DNA of 27,206 nucleotides from an uncultured Eubacteriales bacterium (GTDB lineage: Bacteria > Bacillota > Clostridia > Christensenellales > Aristaeellaceae): the NCBI GenBank assembly GCA_900553265.1, contig USDD01000029.1, forward strand, positions 1-27,206, given 5' to 3'. Below are positions 1 through 7,921 of the stretch, in pieces (positions within the stretch are counted from its first letter, which is position 1; each line of letters begins with the position of its first letter). A program made the translations under genes and the position numbers. Below the pieces are notes generated by a model. The model was not told where the DNA came from. It searched no databases and was given only the letters and a program-made list of their open reading frames with translations.

Positions 1-278
1 GAGCGTTGGAAATGGGGGCACTCTTGGCGTTGCCCGGCGCAGTGGTTGCACTCTGAGCAGAATTTCCGGAGACCGGAGCTGCAGTGCTTTTCACATTCGA
101 GGCGGACGCGCCGGTTTCGTTTTGCACGGGGGTGCGGAAATTTCCGGAAGCGGCGGGGCGAGCGTTGGAAATGGGGGCACTCTTGGCGTTGCCCGGCGCA
201 GTGGTTGCACTCTGGGCAGAATTTCCGGAAACCGGGGCTGCGGTGCTTTTCGCATTCGAGGCGGGCGCGCCGGTTTCG
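1..278 (-). repeat. 159-bp-period tandem repeat inside the rho linker
   Basis: About 119 bases starting at 1 recur starting at 160 with only a handful of mismatches, giving a period of 159 bp (53 codons). The reading frame is kept, so the protein carries two near-identical units with residues such as SGNSAQSATTAPGNAKSAPI in each. The array may continue beyond the left edge. Confidence 0.9.
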
Positions 279-1060
279 CGTTGGCGGTTGTCGGAGGACG
301 CGCGGCGGGGCGTGCGCTCGGTCGGAGCGGCGCTGGTGCTTGTGTCGGAATCCGCCATTTTGGAGGCAGTGGGGCGGGAATTGGAGAAAGCAGCCGAGCT
401 GCTGCGGCCTGCGGCGGCGCGGCGCGCGGATGCGCCCGGCACGTCGGCTCTGCGGGGAGCGCGCACGGCGTTTGCGCTTTGTTCGGCCTGTGTTTCGGCC
501 TTTTTCTGAATGGTGGAGGAAGCAGGCGATTCGGCGCTTGCGGAAAAACGGCGGCTTTCGTCGGACGCAGAGGCCCTGGAGCGGTTTCCCACCGCTGCGC
601 TGTGATGGGAGATCGGGGCTTTTTCAGCGACGTCAGCGGAGGTCGGCGCACTGTCTGAATTCATGGGAGCCGACGCGGAGTCCGGGGTGCTGTCGGAATT
701 TTCCGGAGCTGCCGGGGCGACGGTGGTGTCGGGAATTGTCGGAGAAACCGAAGCGTTCTCTGAGCTGGCTGTATTATTTTTCGAATTCGCGGAGATGCGG
801 CGGCCTTTTTTCGCAGCGGCGGAATCGCCGTTTGCCGCCGGGGCTTTGCCGGCCTTCTCAGCGCCTATGGCAGAAGATTCGTCGGGCTTCGGCGCGGAAG
901 GCGCTTCGGCTCCCTGAGCGGGGGCGTTGAGGCTCGGAGCTTCCAGAATGAGGCTGATGATGTCGGCTTTGTTGGTTCCGGCGGGAATTTTGACCGAGAA
1001 CTCCTTGGCCAGACGGCGCAGCTCCGCCACTGTTTTCATGCTCAGGGATTGATAGTCCAT
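1..1060 (-). CDS. rho: Transcription termination factor Rho, N-terminal part (truncated by window edge)
   Basis: The frame opens with ATG at 1060-1058 behind a strong AGGAGG (spacing about 6) and stays open to the left window edge, so at least 352 residues are present and the C-terminus is outside. Residues 1-40 (beginning MDYQSLSMKTVAELRRLAKE) match the Rho_N helical domain. The rest of the visible protein is a low-complexity linker rich in Ala, Ser, Pro, Asn, Thr and Lys, with no predicted fold. It ends in a 53-residue tandem repeat. Rho is the hexameric RNA helicase that ends transcription; its RNA-binding and ATPase domains would lie beyond the window. Rho of many high-GC Gram-positives carries an insertion here, but this one is unusually long and repetitive. 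A different Rho_N-domain protein is possible because the ATPase core cannot be seen. No clear promoter was found in 1061-1258. Confidence 0.8.
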   Translation of the reverse strand, partial: MDYQSLSMKTVAELRRLAKEFSVKIPAGTNKADIISLILEAPSLNAPAQGAEAPSAPKPDESSAIGAEKAGKAPAANGDSAAAKKGRRISANSKNNTASSENASVSPTIPDTTVAPAAPENSDSTPDSASAPMNSDSAPTSADVAEKAPISHHSAAVGNRSRASASDESRRFSASAESPASSTIQKKAETQAEQSANAVRAPRRADVPGASARRAAAGRSSSAAFSNSRPTASKMADSDTSTSAAPTERTPRRASSDNRQRETGAPASNAKSTAAPVSGNSAQSATTAPGNAKSAPISNARPAASGNFRTPVQNETGASASNVKSTAAPVSGNSAQSATTAPGNAKSAPISNA

Positions 1061-1258
1061 AGCGTTCCTCCTGAATATTTGAATTTGGACGCAGCCGTGC
1101 GCTGCGGAATAAATCGCTTTGAATCAACGGCGGCGCGCCGCCGCAGAATTTAGGAATACAAATGAAACGACGGAATCGGATGGATCGTCGGGATGCAAAT
1201 ATGCGAAATTTTTCTTTCTCCCGGCGGAGACGGAGCGCTTTCGCCGGAAGTGAACGGC
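1061..1258. other. Intergenic region between methyltransferase gene and rho
   Basis: This stretch has no gene. It holds a 16-bp perfect palindrome at 1128-1143 (CGGCGGCG/CGCCGCCG) and a shorter GCAGC-N5-GCTGC hairpin near 1091-1105, both of which could fold in RNA from the minus strand. Neither is followed by a good T-run, so a terminator call is weak. I see no convincing -35/-10 pair for rho here. Confidence 0.5.
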
Positions 1259-2263
1259 TCAGCCGCGGCGGGCCACCGCCAGATCGCGGGTGACCGCCTG
1301 CTCCACCCAGTGGGCGAAGCGGCCGTCGGCAGTCTCCTCCACGGGGGAGAGGCCCGCCTCGGCCATCAGCTCGTGGACGCGCGCGGGCTTGAGCGTCTGC
1401 GCGTTGAACGAAACCGCCACGGTTCCGCCGGGCTTGAGCATGCCTCGCCAGCCGGGCAGCGCCCGGGCGAGCAGCTTTTCCAGACTGCCGCCCTGGGAGG
1501 CGTGCTGCACGCCGTAGGGCAGGTCGCAGGCGATGAGATGGAACGCGCGGGAGCCGAAGGCCTCGCGGGCCTCGGTCGCGTCGCAGTTGGTCAGCTTCAG
1601 CGACGCGGTCTGCTTCTGGCGGAAATGCTCCGGCGTGTCCGCGAAGGTGAACGCCGCGCCCGGCGCGCTTTTTTTGCCCTTCAGCGTGAAGGACTCGCGC
1701 TCCAGCGCGTGCTTGAAGCGGTGATATTCCAGATAGCGCTTGAAAAACGTCTCGGCTTCCTTCAGATCGGCCTTGTCCACGTCCGTGCCCGTGCACTGCC
1801 AGCCGCGATTCGCGCCCACGAACAGCGTGGTGCCGCGACCGCACATGGGGTCGAGCAGGCGGATGGGCTCGGGGGAGGCCAGGTAGTCGCCGCAATAGAG
1901 GGCGACGTTCACCAGCAGCTGGGTGAACAGCTCGTTGGTCTTGCCCTTGTACTTCAGAATGCCCGGCAGATCCTCGCCCAGATAGGCCTGTTCGCGCCCG
2001 GCCAGGGGAATCAGCGCGTCGCCGCGGCGCTCAAACAGCGCGTACAAAAGCGAAAGTCCGCGCAGCGCGGCCACGTCGGCGTCGCTCAGCGGGGAAGTGC
2101 ACTGAATCTCCAGCGTGGGCAGCTCGGCCGATTCGCCGACGGCTGCCTCCGCGTCCGGCGCGATCCGGCGCAGCAGCATTTCCAGCTCGGCCAGCGCCAG
2201 ACGGGCCGACTCGGTGCGATAGCGCGCGTTGGCGTGGGGCCACAGAAGAATGGTGTAGTTCAT
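1259..2263 (-). CDS. Trm11/RlmL-like SAM-dependent RNA methyltransferase
   Basis: A 334-residue protein starting at ATG 2263 (MNYTILLWPHANARYRTESA); a GGAG lies 8-9 bases upstream, and the longer in-frame upstream start is not preferred. Residues from about 135 carry a SAM-binding motif LLDPMCGRGTTL, and near residue 247 is DLPYG, the acidic-x-Pro-Tyr-Gly active-site motif of N2-guanine RNA methyltransferases (Trm11/Trm14/RlmL, UPF0020 family). The N-terminal 130 residues could be a THUMP-like RNA-binding part, but I cannot show that by eye. It lies downstream of rpsU behind a terminator. A 7-bp perfect hairpin (2276-2292) abuts its ribosome binding site. Target RNA and position are unknown. 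Confidence 0.8.
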   Translation of the reverse strand: MNYTILLWPHANARYRTESARLALAELEMLLRRIAPDAEAAVGESAELPTLEIQCTSPLSDADVAALRGLSLLYALFERRGDALIPLAGREQAYLGEDLPGILKYKGKTNELFTQLLVNVALYCGDYLASPEPIRLLDPMCGRGTTLFVGANRGWQCTGTDVDKADLKEAETFFKRYLEYHRFKHALERESFTLKGKKSAPGAAFTFADTPEHFRQKQTASLKLTNCDATEAREAFGSRAFHLIACDLPYGVQHASQGGSLEKLLARALPGWRGMLKPGGTVAVSFNAQTLKPARVHELMAEAGLSPVEETADGRFAHWVEQAVTRDLAVARRG

Positions 2264-2275
2264 ATGGAATTCTCC

Positions 2276-2292
2276 GGACGCGGAGCGCGTCC
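2276..2292 (-). promoter_or_regulatory. Hairpin abutting the SD of the methyltransferase gene
   Basis: A perfect 7-bp inverted repeat (GGACGCG-CTC-CGCGTCC read on the minus strand) ends immediately before the GGAG of the methyltransferase ribosome binding site. It could modulate translation initiation. This is a structural observation only. Confidence 0.35.
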
Positions 2293-2377
2293 CGTTTTGT
2301 CGATATACAAGGATATGCGAAAGCGGAACCAAAAATACCGAAAAACGAAGGGAGTGGAGCGGAAAATAGAGAAAACA

Positions 2378-2400
2378 GCCCCTTTGCGTGGCAAAGGGGC
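2378..2400 (-). terminator. Rho-independent terminator of rpsU
   Basis: A perfect 10-bp stem (GCCCCTTTGC / GCAAAGGGGC) with a 3-base loop begins 11 bases after the rpsU stop. On the minus strand it is followed by the T-rich TGTTTTCTCTATTTTC. Confidence 0.85.
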
Positions 2401-2410
2401 CTTCATTGGC

Positions 2411-2584
2411 TTAATACTTGCGCTTACGAGCGGCTTCAGCCTTCTTCTTGCGCTTTACGCTGGGCTTCTCGTAATGCTCTCTTTTTCTTGCCTCGGCAAG
2501 GATACCATCACGAGCGGTCTTGCGCTTAAAACGACGCAGTGCGCTTTCCAATGATTCATTTTCCCGAATGCGTACCTCGGACAT
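2411..2584 (-). CDS. rpsU: 30S ribosomal protein S21
   Basis: A 57-residue protein (MSEVRIRENESLESALRRFK ... ending in a Lys/Arg-rich tail) matching bacterial S21 in length and sequence. It binds the small subunit near the anti-Shine-Dalgarno end of 16S rRNA and aids initiation. The start at 2584 is chosen over an in-frame ATG 13 codons upstream because a GGGAGG sits 8 bases before it and the family begins MSEV/MSxV. It has its own promoter (2651-2680) and terminator (2378-2400), and lies just downstream of the HIT gene, the usual Firmicutes order. Confidence 0.97.
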   Translation of the reverse strand: MSEVRIRENESLESALRRFKRKTARDGILAEARKREHYEKPSVKRKKKAEAARKRKY

Positions 2585-2650
2585 GTGCTTTCCCTCCCCT
2601 CGCGATTGAATGGCATACGCCAATGTAGCATGGGGTTCGCCACATCAGAC

Positions 2651-2680
2651 ATTATACTGCAACAGGAGCATTCAAGTCAA
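2651..2680 (-). promoter_or_regulatory. Sigma-A type promoter for rpsU
   Basis: On the minus strand TTGACT (2675-2680), an 18-base spacer and a perfect TATAAT (2651-2656) lie about 65 bases upstream of the rpsU start. Confidence 0.85.
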
Positions 2681-2755
2681 CCCCCGGCGGACAGAATTTC
2701 GAATTTTCACAAAATATTGCCCGATTTGTCATGAATGGCGCACCGTAAACGATCC

Positions 2756-3088
2756 TCAGGCCATCTTTTCGCCCATCTGGCGGCCGCCCAGCACGTGAAT
2801 GTGCAGGTGGTTCACCGTCTGCGCGCCGTTCTTTCCGCAGTTGTTCACCAGGCGGAAGCCGTCCTCGGCCACGCCCTCCTGACGGGCGATGGTCTGCACC
2901 GCAGCGGCCAGCGCCTGCGCGGTCTCGCCGTCGCACTCCAGAATATTGGCCATGTGTTTCTTGGGCAGAGCCAGAACGTGCACCGGCGCCTGAGGGTTGA
3001 TGTCGCGGAACGCGAACACCTTGTCGTCCTCATAGACCTTGGTGCACGGGATTTCTCCCGCGATAATCTTGCAGAACAGGCAGTCCAT
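2756..3088 (-). CDS. hinT: HIT family nucleotide hydrolase (HinT-like)
   Basis: A 110-residue histidine-triad protein. It begins MDCLFCKI with two cysteines (C3, C6) of the usual metal site and ends with the catalytic HLHIHVL triad at residues 94-100. HinT-type enzymes hydrolyse purine nucleotide phosphoramidates and aminoacyl-adenylates in the cytoplasm. GGGAGG lies about 7 bases before the ATG, and the gene begins 6 bases after the mtaB stop, so it belongs to the prmA-rsmE-mtaB transcript. No hairpin follows it before rpsU, so read-through into rpsU is likely. Confidence 0.93.
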   Translation of the reverse strand: MDCLFCKIIAGEIPCTKVYEDDKVFAFRDINPQAPVHVLALPKKHMANILECDGETAQALAAAVQTIARQEGVAEDGFRLVNNCGKNGAQTVNHLHIHVLGGRQMGEKMA

Positions 3089-3094
3089 GTCTTT

Positions 3095-4390
3095 TCACCT
3101 CCCGTTGACGGTCGTCGGCTCGCCGACGGCCAGCGTGTCCTCCGCGCGGAGGATGCGCACCGGAATCAGGCTTCCGGGCTGCGCGGGCGCGCGGACGCGA
3201 ACATATTCGCCGGTGTAGCCCTCGGCCAGCCCTTCGCCGGCCGGCTGCTCGAACAGCACGGTCTGCACCGTGTTCACCATAGATGAGACGTATTCTCTTT
3301 CCAGTTGGTTCCCAAGCGCGATGAGTTTTTGGGCGCGCTCATGCTTGACCGCCTCGGGAATCTGCCCGTCCATGCGGTCGGCCGCGGTGCCGGAGCGGCG
3401 GGAATAGGGGAACACGTGGATGCGGGCGAAGCGCGCCGCGCGCACGAAGGCCAGCGTCTCGGCAAATTCCGCCTCGGTCTCGCCGGGGAAGCCGACGATG
3501 ACGTCGGTGGTGACGGCGCAGCCCGGCATCCACCGGCGCAGCGTCTCGCAGGCAGCGAGGTATTCCTCCGGCGTGTAGCGGCGGTTCATGCGCCGGAGCA
3601 CGCCTGCGCTGCCCGACTGCAGCGACAGATGGAACTGGCGCGCCAGCCCGGGAAGCTCGGACAGAGCCCGAGCGAAGGCCTCGTCGGCGATCTTCGGCTC
3701 CAGCGAGCCCAGACGCACCCGCGCCACGCCCGGCGTGTCGTGCACCGCGCGGATCGCGTCGATGAGCGCATCGTCCGTGCCCCGGCCGTAGCTGGCCAGA
3801 TGGATGCCCGTGAGCACGATTTCCCGATAGCCCGAGTCGGCCAGCCGCTTTGCCTCGGCCTTCACGTCGTTTAGAGGCATGGAGCGCACCGGCCCGCGCA
3901 CCGTCGGGATGATGCAGTAGGCGCAGTAGCGGTCGCAGCCCTCCTGAATCTTCATGGTCGCCCGGGTCCTGCCCTCGTGGCGCGAGACGAACAGCTTTTC
4001 AAACCCCGCGCCCCTGAGCGGCGCGACGGCGTTGATGGTGGTGCTTTCGGCCAGCGCCCTTTCCAGCAGCTCGACGGCCTCGGCCCGGCGCTGCACGCCC
4101 AGAACGAGCCTTACGTTGTCCATCCGGGCGATGCTCTCCGCCTCGCGCTGAGCCAGGCACCCGCAGACGAGGATGGCGCTGTCGGGATGCAGCCGCGCGG
4201 CGCGGCGGATGGTCTTGAGCGACTTCTGATCGCCGGTGCCGGTGACGGTGCAGGTGTTGACGAGGTACACGTCCGCGTCGGCGCTGAAGGGCACGGACGC
4301 GTAGCCCGCGCGCTCGAAGGCCTCTAAAATGGCCTCGGTGTCGTACTGGTTGACCTTGCAGCCCAGCGTGGCTGCGGCGATGGTTTTCAT
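3095..4390 (-). CDS. mtaB: tRNA t6A37 methylthiotransferase MtaB
   Basis: A 431-residue protein starting MKTIAAATLGCKVNQYDTEA at 4390, with AAGGAG 6 bases upstream; the longer in-frame extension is arginine-rich repeat sequence and is rejected. It has the UPF0004 domain with three Fe-S cysteines (LGCK, NTCTV, VCGC region), a radical-SAM domain with CxxxCxxC (C152, C156, C159) and a C-terminal TRAM-like RNA-binding segment. MtaB adds methylthio to N6-threonylcarbamoyladenosine at position 37 of ANN-decoding tRNAs, making ms2t6A. The short LGCKVNQ start and the overall size favour MtaB over MiaB or RimO. It sits between rsmE and the HIT gene in one transcription unit. Confidence 0.95.
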   Translation of the reverse strand: MKTIAAATLGCKVNQYDTEAILEAFERAGYASVPFSADADVYLVNTCTVTGTGDQKSLKTIRRAARLHPDSAILVCGCLAQREAESIARMDNVRLVLGVQRRAEAVELLERALAESTTINAVAPLRGAGFEKLFVSRHEGRTRATMKIQEGCDRYCAYCIIPTVRGPVRSMPLNDVKAEAKRLADSGYREIVLTGIHLASYGRGTDDALIDAIRAVHDTPGVARVRLGSLEPKIADEAFARALSELPGLARQFHLSLQSGSAGVLRRMNRRYTPEEYLAACETLRRWMPGCAVTTDVIVGFPGETEAEFAETLAFVRAARFARIHVFPYSRRSGTAADRMDGQIPEAVKHERAQKLIALGNQLEREYVSSMVNTVQTVLFEQPAGEGLAEGYTGEYVRVRAPAQPGSLIPVRILRAEDTLAVGEPTTVNGR

Positions 4391-4435
4391 GGTTGTCTCC
4401 TTCGGCGGTTGAAAAACGGGGAAAGTGATTTTCGC

Positions 4436-4603
4436 CGCGGACGGAATCCGCGCGGCACGGCGGGAAACGATCCGCACACCTGTATGACGCGGCGGGAACG
4501 CGGTGAGTGTCCGCGCGCGACCTGTGTGGTGCAGTGGGAAACGCGGCAAGCGCTCTGCGGAACCTGCGCGGCGCGGCGGGAACGCGGTTTACGCGCCCGG
4601 CGG
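4436..4603. repeat. Degenerate 42-bp tandem repeat between rsmE and mtaB
   Basis: The 254-base gap between rsmE and mtaB has no gene. It contains three units starting with ACCTG at 4478, 4520 and 4562 (period 42 bp, roughly two-thirds identical), and a worse partial copy before them. Each carries a GGCGGGAACGCGG-like core. Confidence 0.65.
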
Positions 4604-4644
4604 CGCACAGTTTGGCGCTTCCGCAGGCGCGTCGTTCCGGCGCT

Positions 4645-5379
4645 TTATAAATCTCCCCACAGGGCCATGGTCACGGCGGCGGCGGCCACGGCGGCGGTCT
4701 CCGCGCGCAGGATGCGCCGGCCCAGCGTGACGGGCTGCGCGCCGATTTCCTTCAGCGCGGCGATTTCCTCCGCCGTCATGCCGCCCTCGGGGCCGACGAC
4801 GAGGCCGATGCTCCGGGCCTCGGGCGCGGCGGCGAAGGCCTGCTTCAGCGTGTTCTCCCGCGCGTCCTCCCATGGAACGAGAATCAGGTCGTGCTCGGCC
4901 ATGCGCGAAAGGGTCTGCTTCCACGTCAGCGGCGCGGCGATCTCCGGCGCGAGGGCGCGGCGGCACTGCTTGGCGGCCTCATGGGCGATTTTGCTCAGCC
5001 GCTCCCGGCGCTTTTCGCCGTCCTTCGCGTCCGTGCGGACGACGCTGCGCTCCATTTTGACGGGAACCACGCCGGCCGCGCCCAGCTCGGTGAGCTTCTG
5101 GACGATGAACTCCAGCTTGTCGGCCTTGGGCAGGCCCTGATAGAGGGTCAGGCGAACCGGCGGCTCGTTGGAGGGCAGGCTCTCGGTCAGGCGGACGACG
5201 CATTCGCCGCCGTGTGCCGAGACGACCACGGCCCGGAACCGGCCGCCCGCGCCGTCCAGCGCGTCGATCTCGTCGCCCTCGCCCAGGCGGAGCACCTTCA
5301 GCGCGTGCTGGGCCTCCTCCTTCGGAAGCGGGATTTCGTCGCCCGGCGCGCCGGTGCGCGTCAGATAGAACGCGGCCAT
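4645..5379 (-). CDS. rsmE: 16S rRNA (uracil1498-N3)-methyltransferase RsmE
   Basis: A 244-residue SPOUT-class methyltransferase starting MAAFYLTRTGAPGDE. The N-terminal PUA-like part (about 1-70) is followed by the SPOUT domain with the knotted SAM-binding motifs GLVVGPEGGMTAEE and LGRRILRAETA near the C-terminus, which are diagnostic of RsmE. It methylates U1498 of 16S rRNA in the assembled small subunit. The start codon overlaps the prmA stop by one base (TGATG), indicating translational coupling; a longer in-frame extension into prmA is rejected for that reason. Confidence 0.95.
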   Translation of the reverse strand: MAAFYLTRTGAPGDEIPLPKEEAQHALKVLRLGEGDEIDALDGAGGRFRAVVVSAHGGECVVRLTESLPSNEPPVRLTLYQGLPKADKLEFIVQKLTELGAAGVVPVKMERSVVRTDAKDGEKRRERLSKIAHEAAKQCRRALAPEIAAPLTWKQTLSRMAEHDLILVPWEDARENTLKQAFAAAPEARSIGLVVGPEGGMTAEEIAALKEIGAQPVTLGRRILRAETAAVAAAAVTMALWGDL

Positions 5380-6326
5380 CAGCGCTTCCTCGCGGCGAAG
5401 GCCGCCCATTCGCCCTTCACGGGCTCGTCGAGCAGCTCGTAATTCGCCTCGAGCAGCGCGCGGCGCACGTCCTCCCGGCGCTCCAGCGCGACGCCGGAGC
5501 AGATGAACACGCCGCCGTCGGCGATGCGCGCGCGCACCGGCTCGGCCAGCATGAGAATGACGTCGGCGATGATGTTGGCCACCACCACGTCGCCGCACAC
5601 GTCCACCACGTCCAGCAGATCGCCGCAGCGGCAGTCGATTTTGCCGCCGAAGCCGTTGATGCGGGCGTTTTCCTCGGCCACGCGCACGGCGGTGGCGTCC
5701 AGATCGGTGGCCAGCACCTCGCCCGCGCCCATGTGCGCCGCGGCGATGGCCAGAATGCCCGAGCCGGTGCCGATGTCGATGACGCGCATGCCGGGGCGGA
5801 CGTACTTCTCGATCAGCGCCGCGCACATGCCGGTGGTCTCATGGGTGCCGGTGCCGAAGGCCAGACCGGGGTCGATTTCGATGACCCTGTCGCCGGGCTG
5901 AGGGTCGTACTGCGTCCAGCCGGGGCGGATGACGATGTGCTCGCCTAAGCGGAAGGGCTTGTAGGACTTCTTCCAGCTCTCCGCCCAGTCCTCGTTTTCG
6001 AAGCCCTCGGTGCGGATTTCCAGCTTGCCGAGATCCATGCCCAGCTCCATGCCGCGCAGGCGCTCCAGCTCGGACTGAATGCGCGCCAACACGTCGCGGA
6101 GGTTCGCGTCGGCGGGATAGTAGCCCGTGACCTTCACGTCGTCGCCGATGCGCTCGGCGATGGCTTCGTCGATGATGTCCCACTGCCCCTCGGGGCGCTG
6201 ATTGGCGAACACGTCGTTTTTGTCCTCGATCATCGTGCCCTCGCTGCCGGCCTCCAGCAGCACCTCAGAAATCAGGTCGGCGGCTTCGGTGGTGGTCAGC
6301 ACCGTGATTTCCATCCAATTATCCAT
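5379..6326 (-). CDS. prmA: Ribosomal protein L11 methyltransferase
   Basis: A 315-residue protein starting MDNWMEITVLTTTEA with GGAGGAG 6-8 bases upstream. The N-terminal ~120 residues form the L11-binding domain. The C-terminal half is a class I methyltransferase with DPGLAFGTGTHETT, VIDIGTGSGILAIAA and VANIIADV, the PrmA hallmarks. PrmA trimethylates residues of ribosomal protein L11 using SAM. It is first in the prmA-rsmE-mtaB-HIT unit, a conserved Firmicutes arrangement, and has a clear promoter upstream. Confidence 0.95.
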   Translation of the reverse strand: MDNWMEITVLTTTEAADLISEVLLEAGSEGTMIEDKNDVFANQRPEGQWDIIDEAIAERIGDDVKVTGYYPADANLRDVLARIQSELERLRGMELGMDLGKLEIRTEGFENEDWAESWKKSYKPFRLGEHIVIRPGWTQYDPQPGDRVIEIDPGLAFGTGTHETTGMCAALIEKYVRPGMRVIDIGTGSGILAIAAAHMGAGEVLATDLDATAVRVAEENARINGFGGKIDCRCGDLLDVVDVCGDVVVANIIADVILMLAEPVRARIADGGVFICSGVALERREDVRRALLEANYELLDEPVKGEWAAFAARKR

Positions 6327-6401
6327 ATTTTGCTCCTCCATCGGGCGGGAAATGATTTGCACAGCAAACAGGCGGAGCGGTTCGCGCCGCCGCATGGGGT
6401 T

Positions 6402-6430
6402 ATTATACACGCTTTTGATCGGGAATGCAA
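6402..6430 (-). promoter_or_regulatory. Sigma-A type promoter for the prmA operon
   Basis: On the minus strand TTGCAT (6425-6430), a 17-base spacer and TATAAT (6402-6407) lie about 75 bases upstream of prmA. Confidence 0.8.
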
Positions 6431-6450
6431 ATGAAACTTCGGGTCAGACA

Positions 6451-6480
6451 GCCGCGCCGCGCGAAAAGGCGCGGCGCGGC
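6451..6480. terminator. Strong GC hairpin after the PfkB gene
   Basis: A perfect 12-bp stem (GCCGCGCCGCGC / GCGCGGCGCGGC) with a 6-base loop lies about 80 bases downstream of the PfkB stop, just before the prmA promoter. It lacks a T-tract on either strand, so it may act with Rho or as an mRNA 3' end stabiliser rather than as a classic intrinsic terminator. Confidence 0.5.
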
Positions 6481-6558
6481 ATTGGGTGGCGCAAAGGGGT
6501 TATTCGGAAAATTCGGCTGTGCAATTTCGTGGCAAGCGCGTCTTGGCCGGCCTTTCGC

Positions 6559-7557
6559 TTACAGCCGCGCGAGAACCGCGTCTCTTCGGCGCGCGATTTC
6601 GTTGGGGACGAGCGCGGCCGAGGTCGCGCCGGGCTGCTCGACGCACAGAGAGGCGACGGCGTTGGCGTAGGCGGCGCAGCGCACCGGCGGCTCGCCCGCC
6701 AGCAGCGCGCACTGGAACGACGCGGCGAAGGTGTCGCCCGCGCCGGTGGCGTCTACGCAGTGAACGCCGGGCACGGCGGGAACGACGCGGAAATGGGTGG
6801 ACGAAGGAAAATCCTCGCCGAAATCCGTCTCCCGGCTGGCGAGCAGGCAGCCCTCGCCGCCGAGCTTGAGGGCGACGTGGCGCACGCCCGCGCTCAGCAG
6901 CGTCTCGGCGGCGGCGCGGGGGCTGTCGGCTTTGGTCAGGCGCAGGGCCTCCTCGAGGTTGGGGAAGAACCAGTCCAGATGCTTCAGCGCGCCCGCCGCG
7001 TCGGCGGCGGTTTCGCCGTGTTTCGGGCGCGTTGTGTCGGCGCAGAGGAGCTTTCCGTCGGCCTTGACGCGGCGGAAGAGCGCCTCCGTGTCCGTCAGCG
7101 TCAGCGCGGGCGAGACGAACAGGCTGGCCAGACAGACCGCCCGGGCGGCGGCGTATTCCTCCGTCTCCAGCACGGGCAGGATGTGTTCAAGGCTCAGCCG
7201 GCGCAGCGTGCTGTTGGCGTTGGTGAGGAAGCGGCGCTCGCCGGTCTCGTCCACCAGCACCACGTTCAGGCCCGTGTCCATTTCAGGCGCCTCCGGCCCG
7301 AGCAGGCGCACGCCCTCGCGATCGCAATGGCCGCGGATGATGGCGGCCATGTCGTCCCGGCCCAGCAGTGTGACCAGCGCGGTTTTGCAGCCCAGACGGG
7401 CGGCGACGGTGGCTTCGTTCAGCGCGTCGCCGCCGGTGGACAGGCGGATGCGCTCCATGGGCGTGGAGCCGACGGACGGCAGGTTCTTCGGCGCGGGCAT
7501 CACGGTCACGTCGCCGATGGCCGCGCCGATGACCATCAGGCTGTCTTTTCGCTGCAT
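6559..7557 (-). CDS. PfkB family carbohydrate kinase
   Basis: A 332-residue ribokinase-fold kinase. The start MQRKDSLMVIGAAIGD at 7557 has GGAGGAG upstream; the in-frame extension is out-of-frame DUF1622 coding sequence and is rejected. STGGDALNEATVAARLG near residues 40-55 is the PfkB sugar-binding signature. DATGAGDTF at 269-277 is signature 2, with the catalytic base Asp275 and the anion hole. The family phosphorylates sugars, nucleosides or sugar acids with ATP; the substrate cannot be told from sequence. The gene overlaps the DUF1622 gene by 22 bases and is last in the URO-D/DUF1622/PfkB operon. Confidence 0.92.
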   Translation of the reverse strand: MQRKDSLMVIGAAIGDVTVMPAPKNLPSVGSTPMERIRLSTGGDALNEATVAARLGCKTALVTLLGRDDMAAIIRGHCDREGVRLLGPEAPEMDTGLNVVLVDETGERRFLTNANSTLRRLSLEHILPVLETEEYAAARAVCLASLFVSPALTLTDTEALFRRVKADGKLLCADTTRPKHGETAADAAGALKHLDWFFPNLEEALRLTKADSPRAAAETLLSAGVRHVALKLGGEGCLLASRETDFGEDFPSSTHFRVVPAVPGVHCVDATGAGDTFAASFQCALLAGEPPVRCAAYANAVASLCVEQPGATSAALVPNEIARRRDAVLARL

Positions 7558-7895
7558 GACTGCTCCTCCATGGCCGCTTCCGGGGCCTTTTCGCTTTTGA
7601 TCTCCCAATGGAGCAGGAAGGTCAGCATGCTGCGGATGACGATGATGGCCGCGAGAATGGCCAGCTCGTCCCAGGTGCGGACGATGACGGTGCGCAGCAC
7701 CTCGCCGCCCATCTTGAACAGCAGCGCCAGCGAGATGCCCTCGGCCAGCTCTGTGCGCACACCTTCGCGGTGTTTCAGCACGCCATAGAAGCATTTCGCG
7801 CCGGTGGCCAGCACGATGAGCATGCCGGCCAGCTCCATCAGAATCGTGGAATACTGGATGACCTGTTTGAAGATTTCCTCGATGACATGGTACAT
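7536..7895 (-). CDS. DUF1622 family small membrane protein
   Basis: A 119-residue protein, start MYHVIEEIFKQVIQYSTIL at 7895 with AAAGGA 8-9 bases upstream. It shows three hydrophobic segments (about residues 18-40, 50-70 and 76-95) and the DUF1622 pattern of a charged loop with RTELAEGISLAL, then RTVIVRTWDELAILAAIIVI and a final hydrophilic tail. The family is of unknown function and is probably embedded in the cytoplasmic membrane. Its 3' end overlaps the PfkB start by 22 bases and it follows the URO-D-like gene by 26 bases, so the three are translationally linked. Confidence 0.75.
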   Translation of the reverse strand: MYHVIEEIFKQVIQYSTILMELAGMLIVLATGAKCFYGVLKHREGVRTELAEGISLALLFKMGGEVLRTVIVRTWDELAILAAIIVIRSMLTFLLHWEIKSEKAPEAAMEEQSCSEKTA

Positions 7896-7921
7896 GGGCG
7901 TTGTCCTTTCGTAATTTCGCT

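Noticed and set aside
46..930. Plus-strand ORFs at the left end
   Set aside because: They lie antisense to the rho frame, which has a strong ribosome binding site and a recognisable Rho_N domain.
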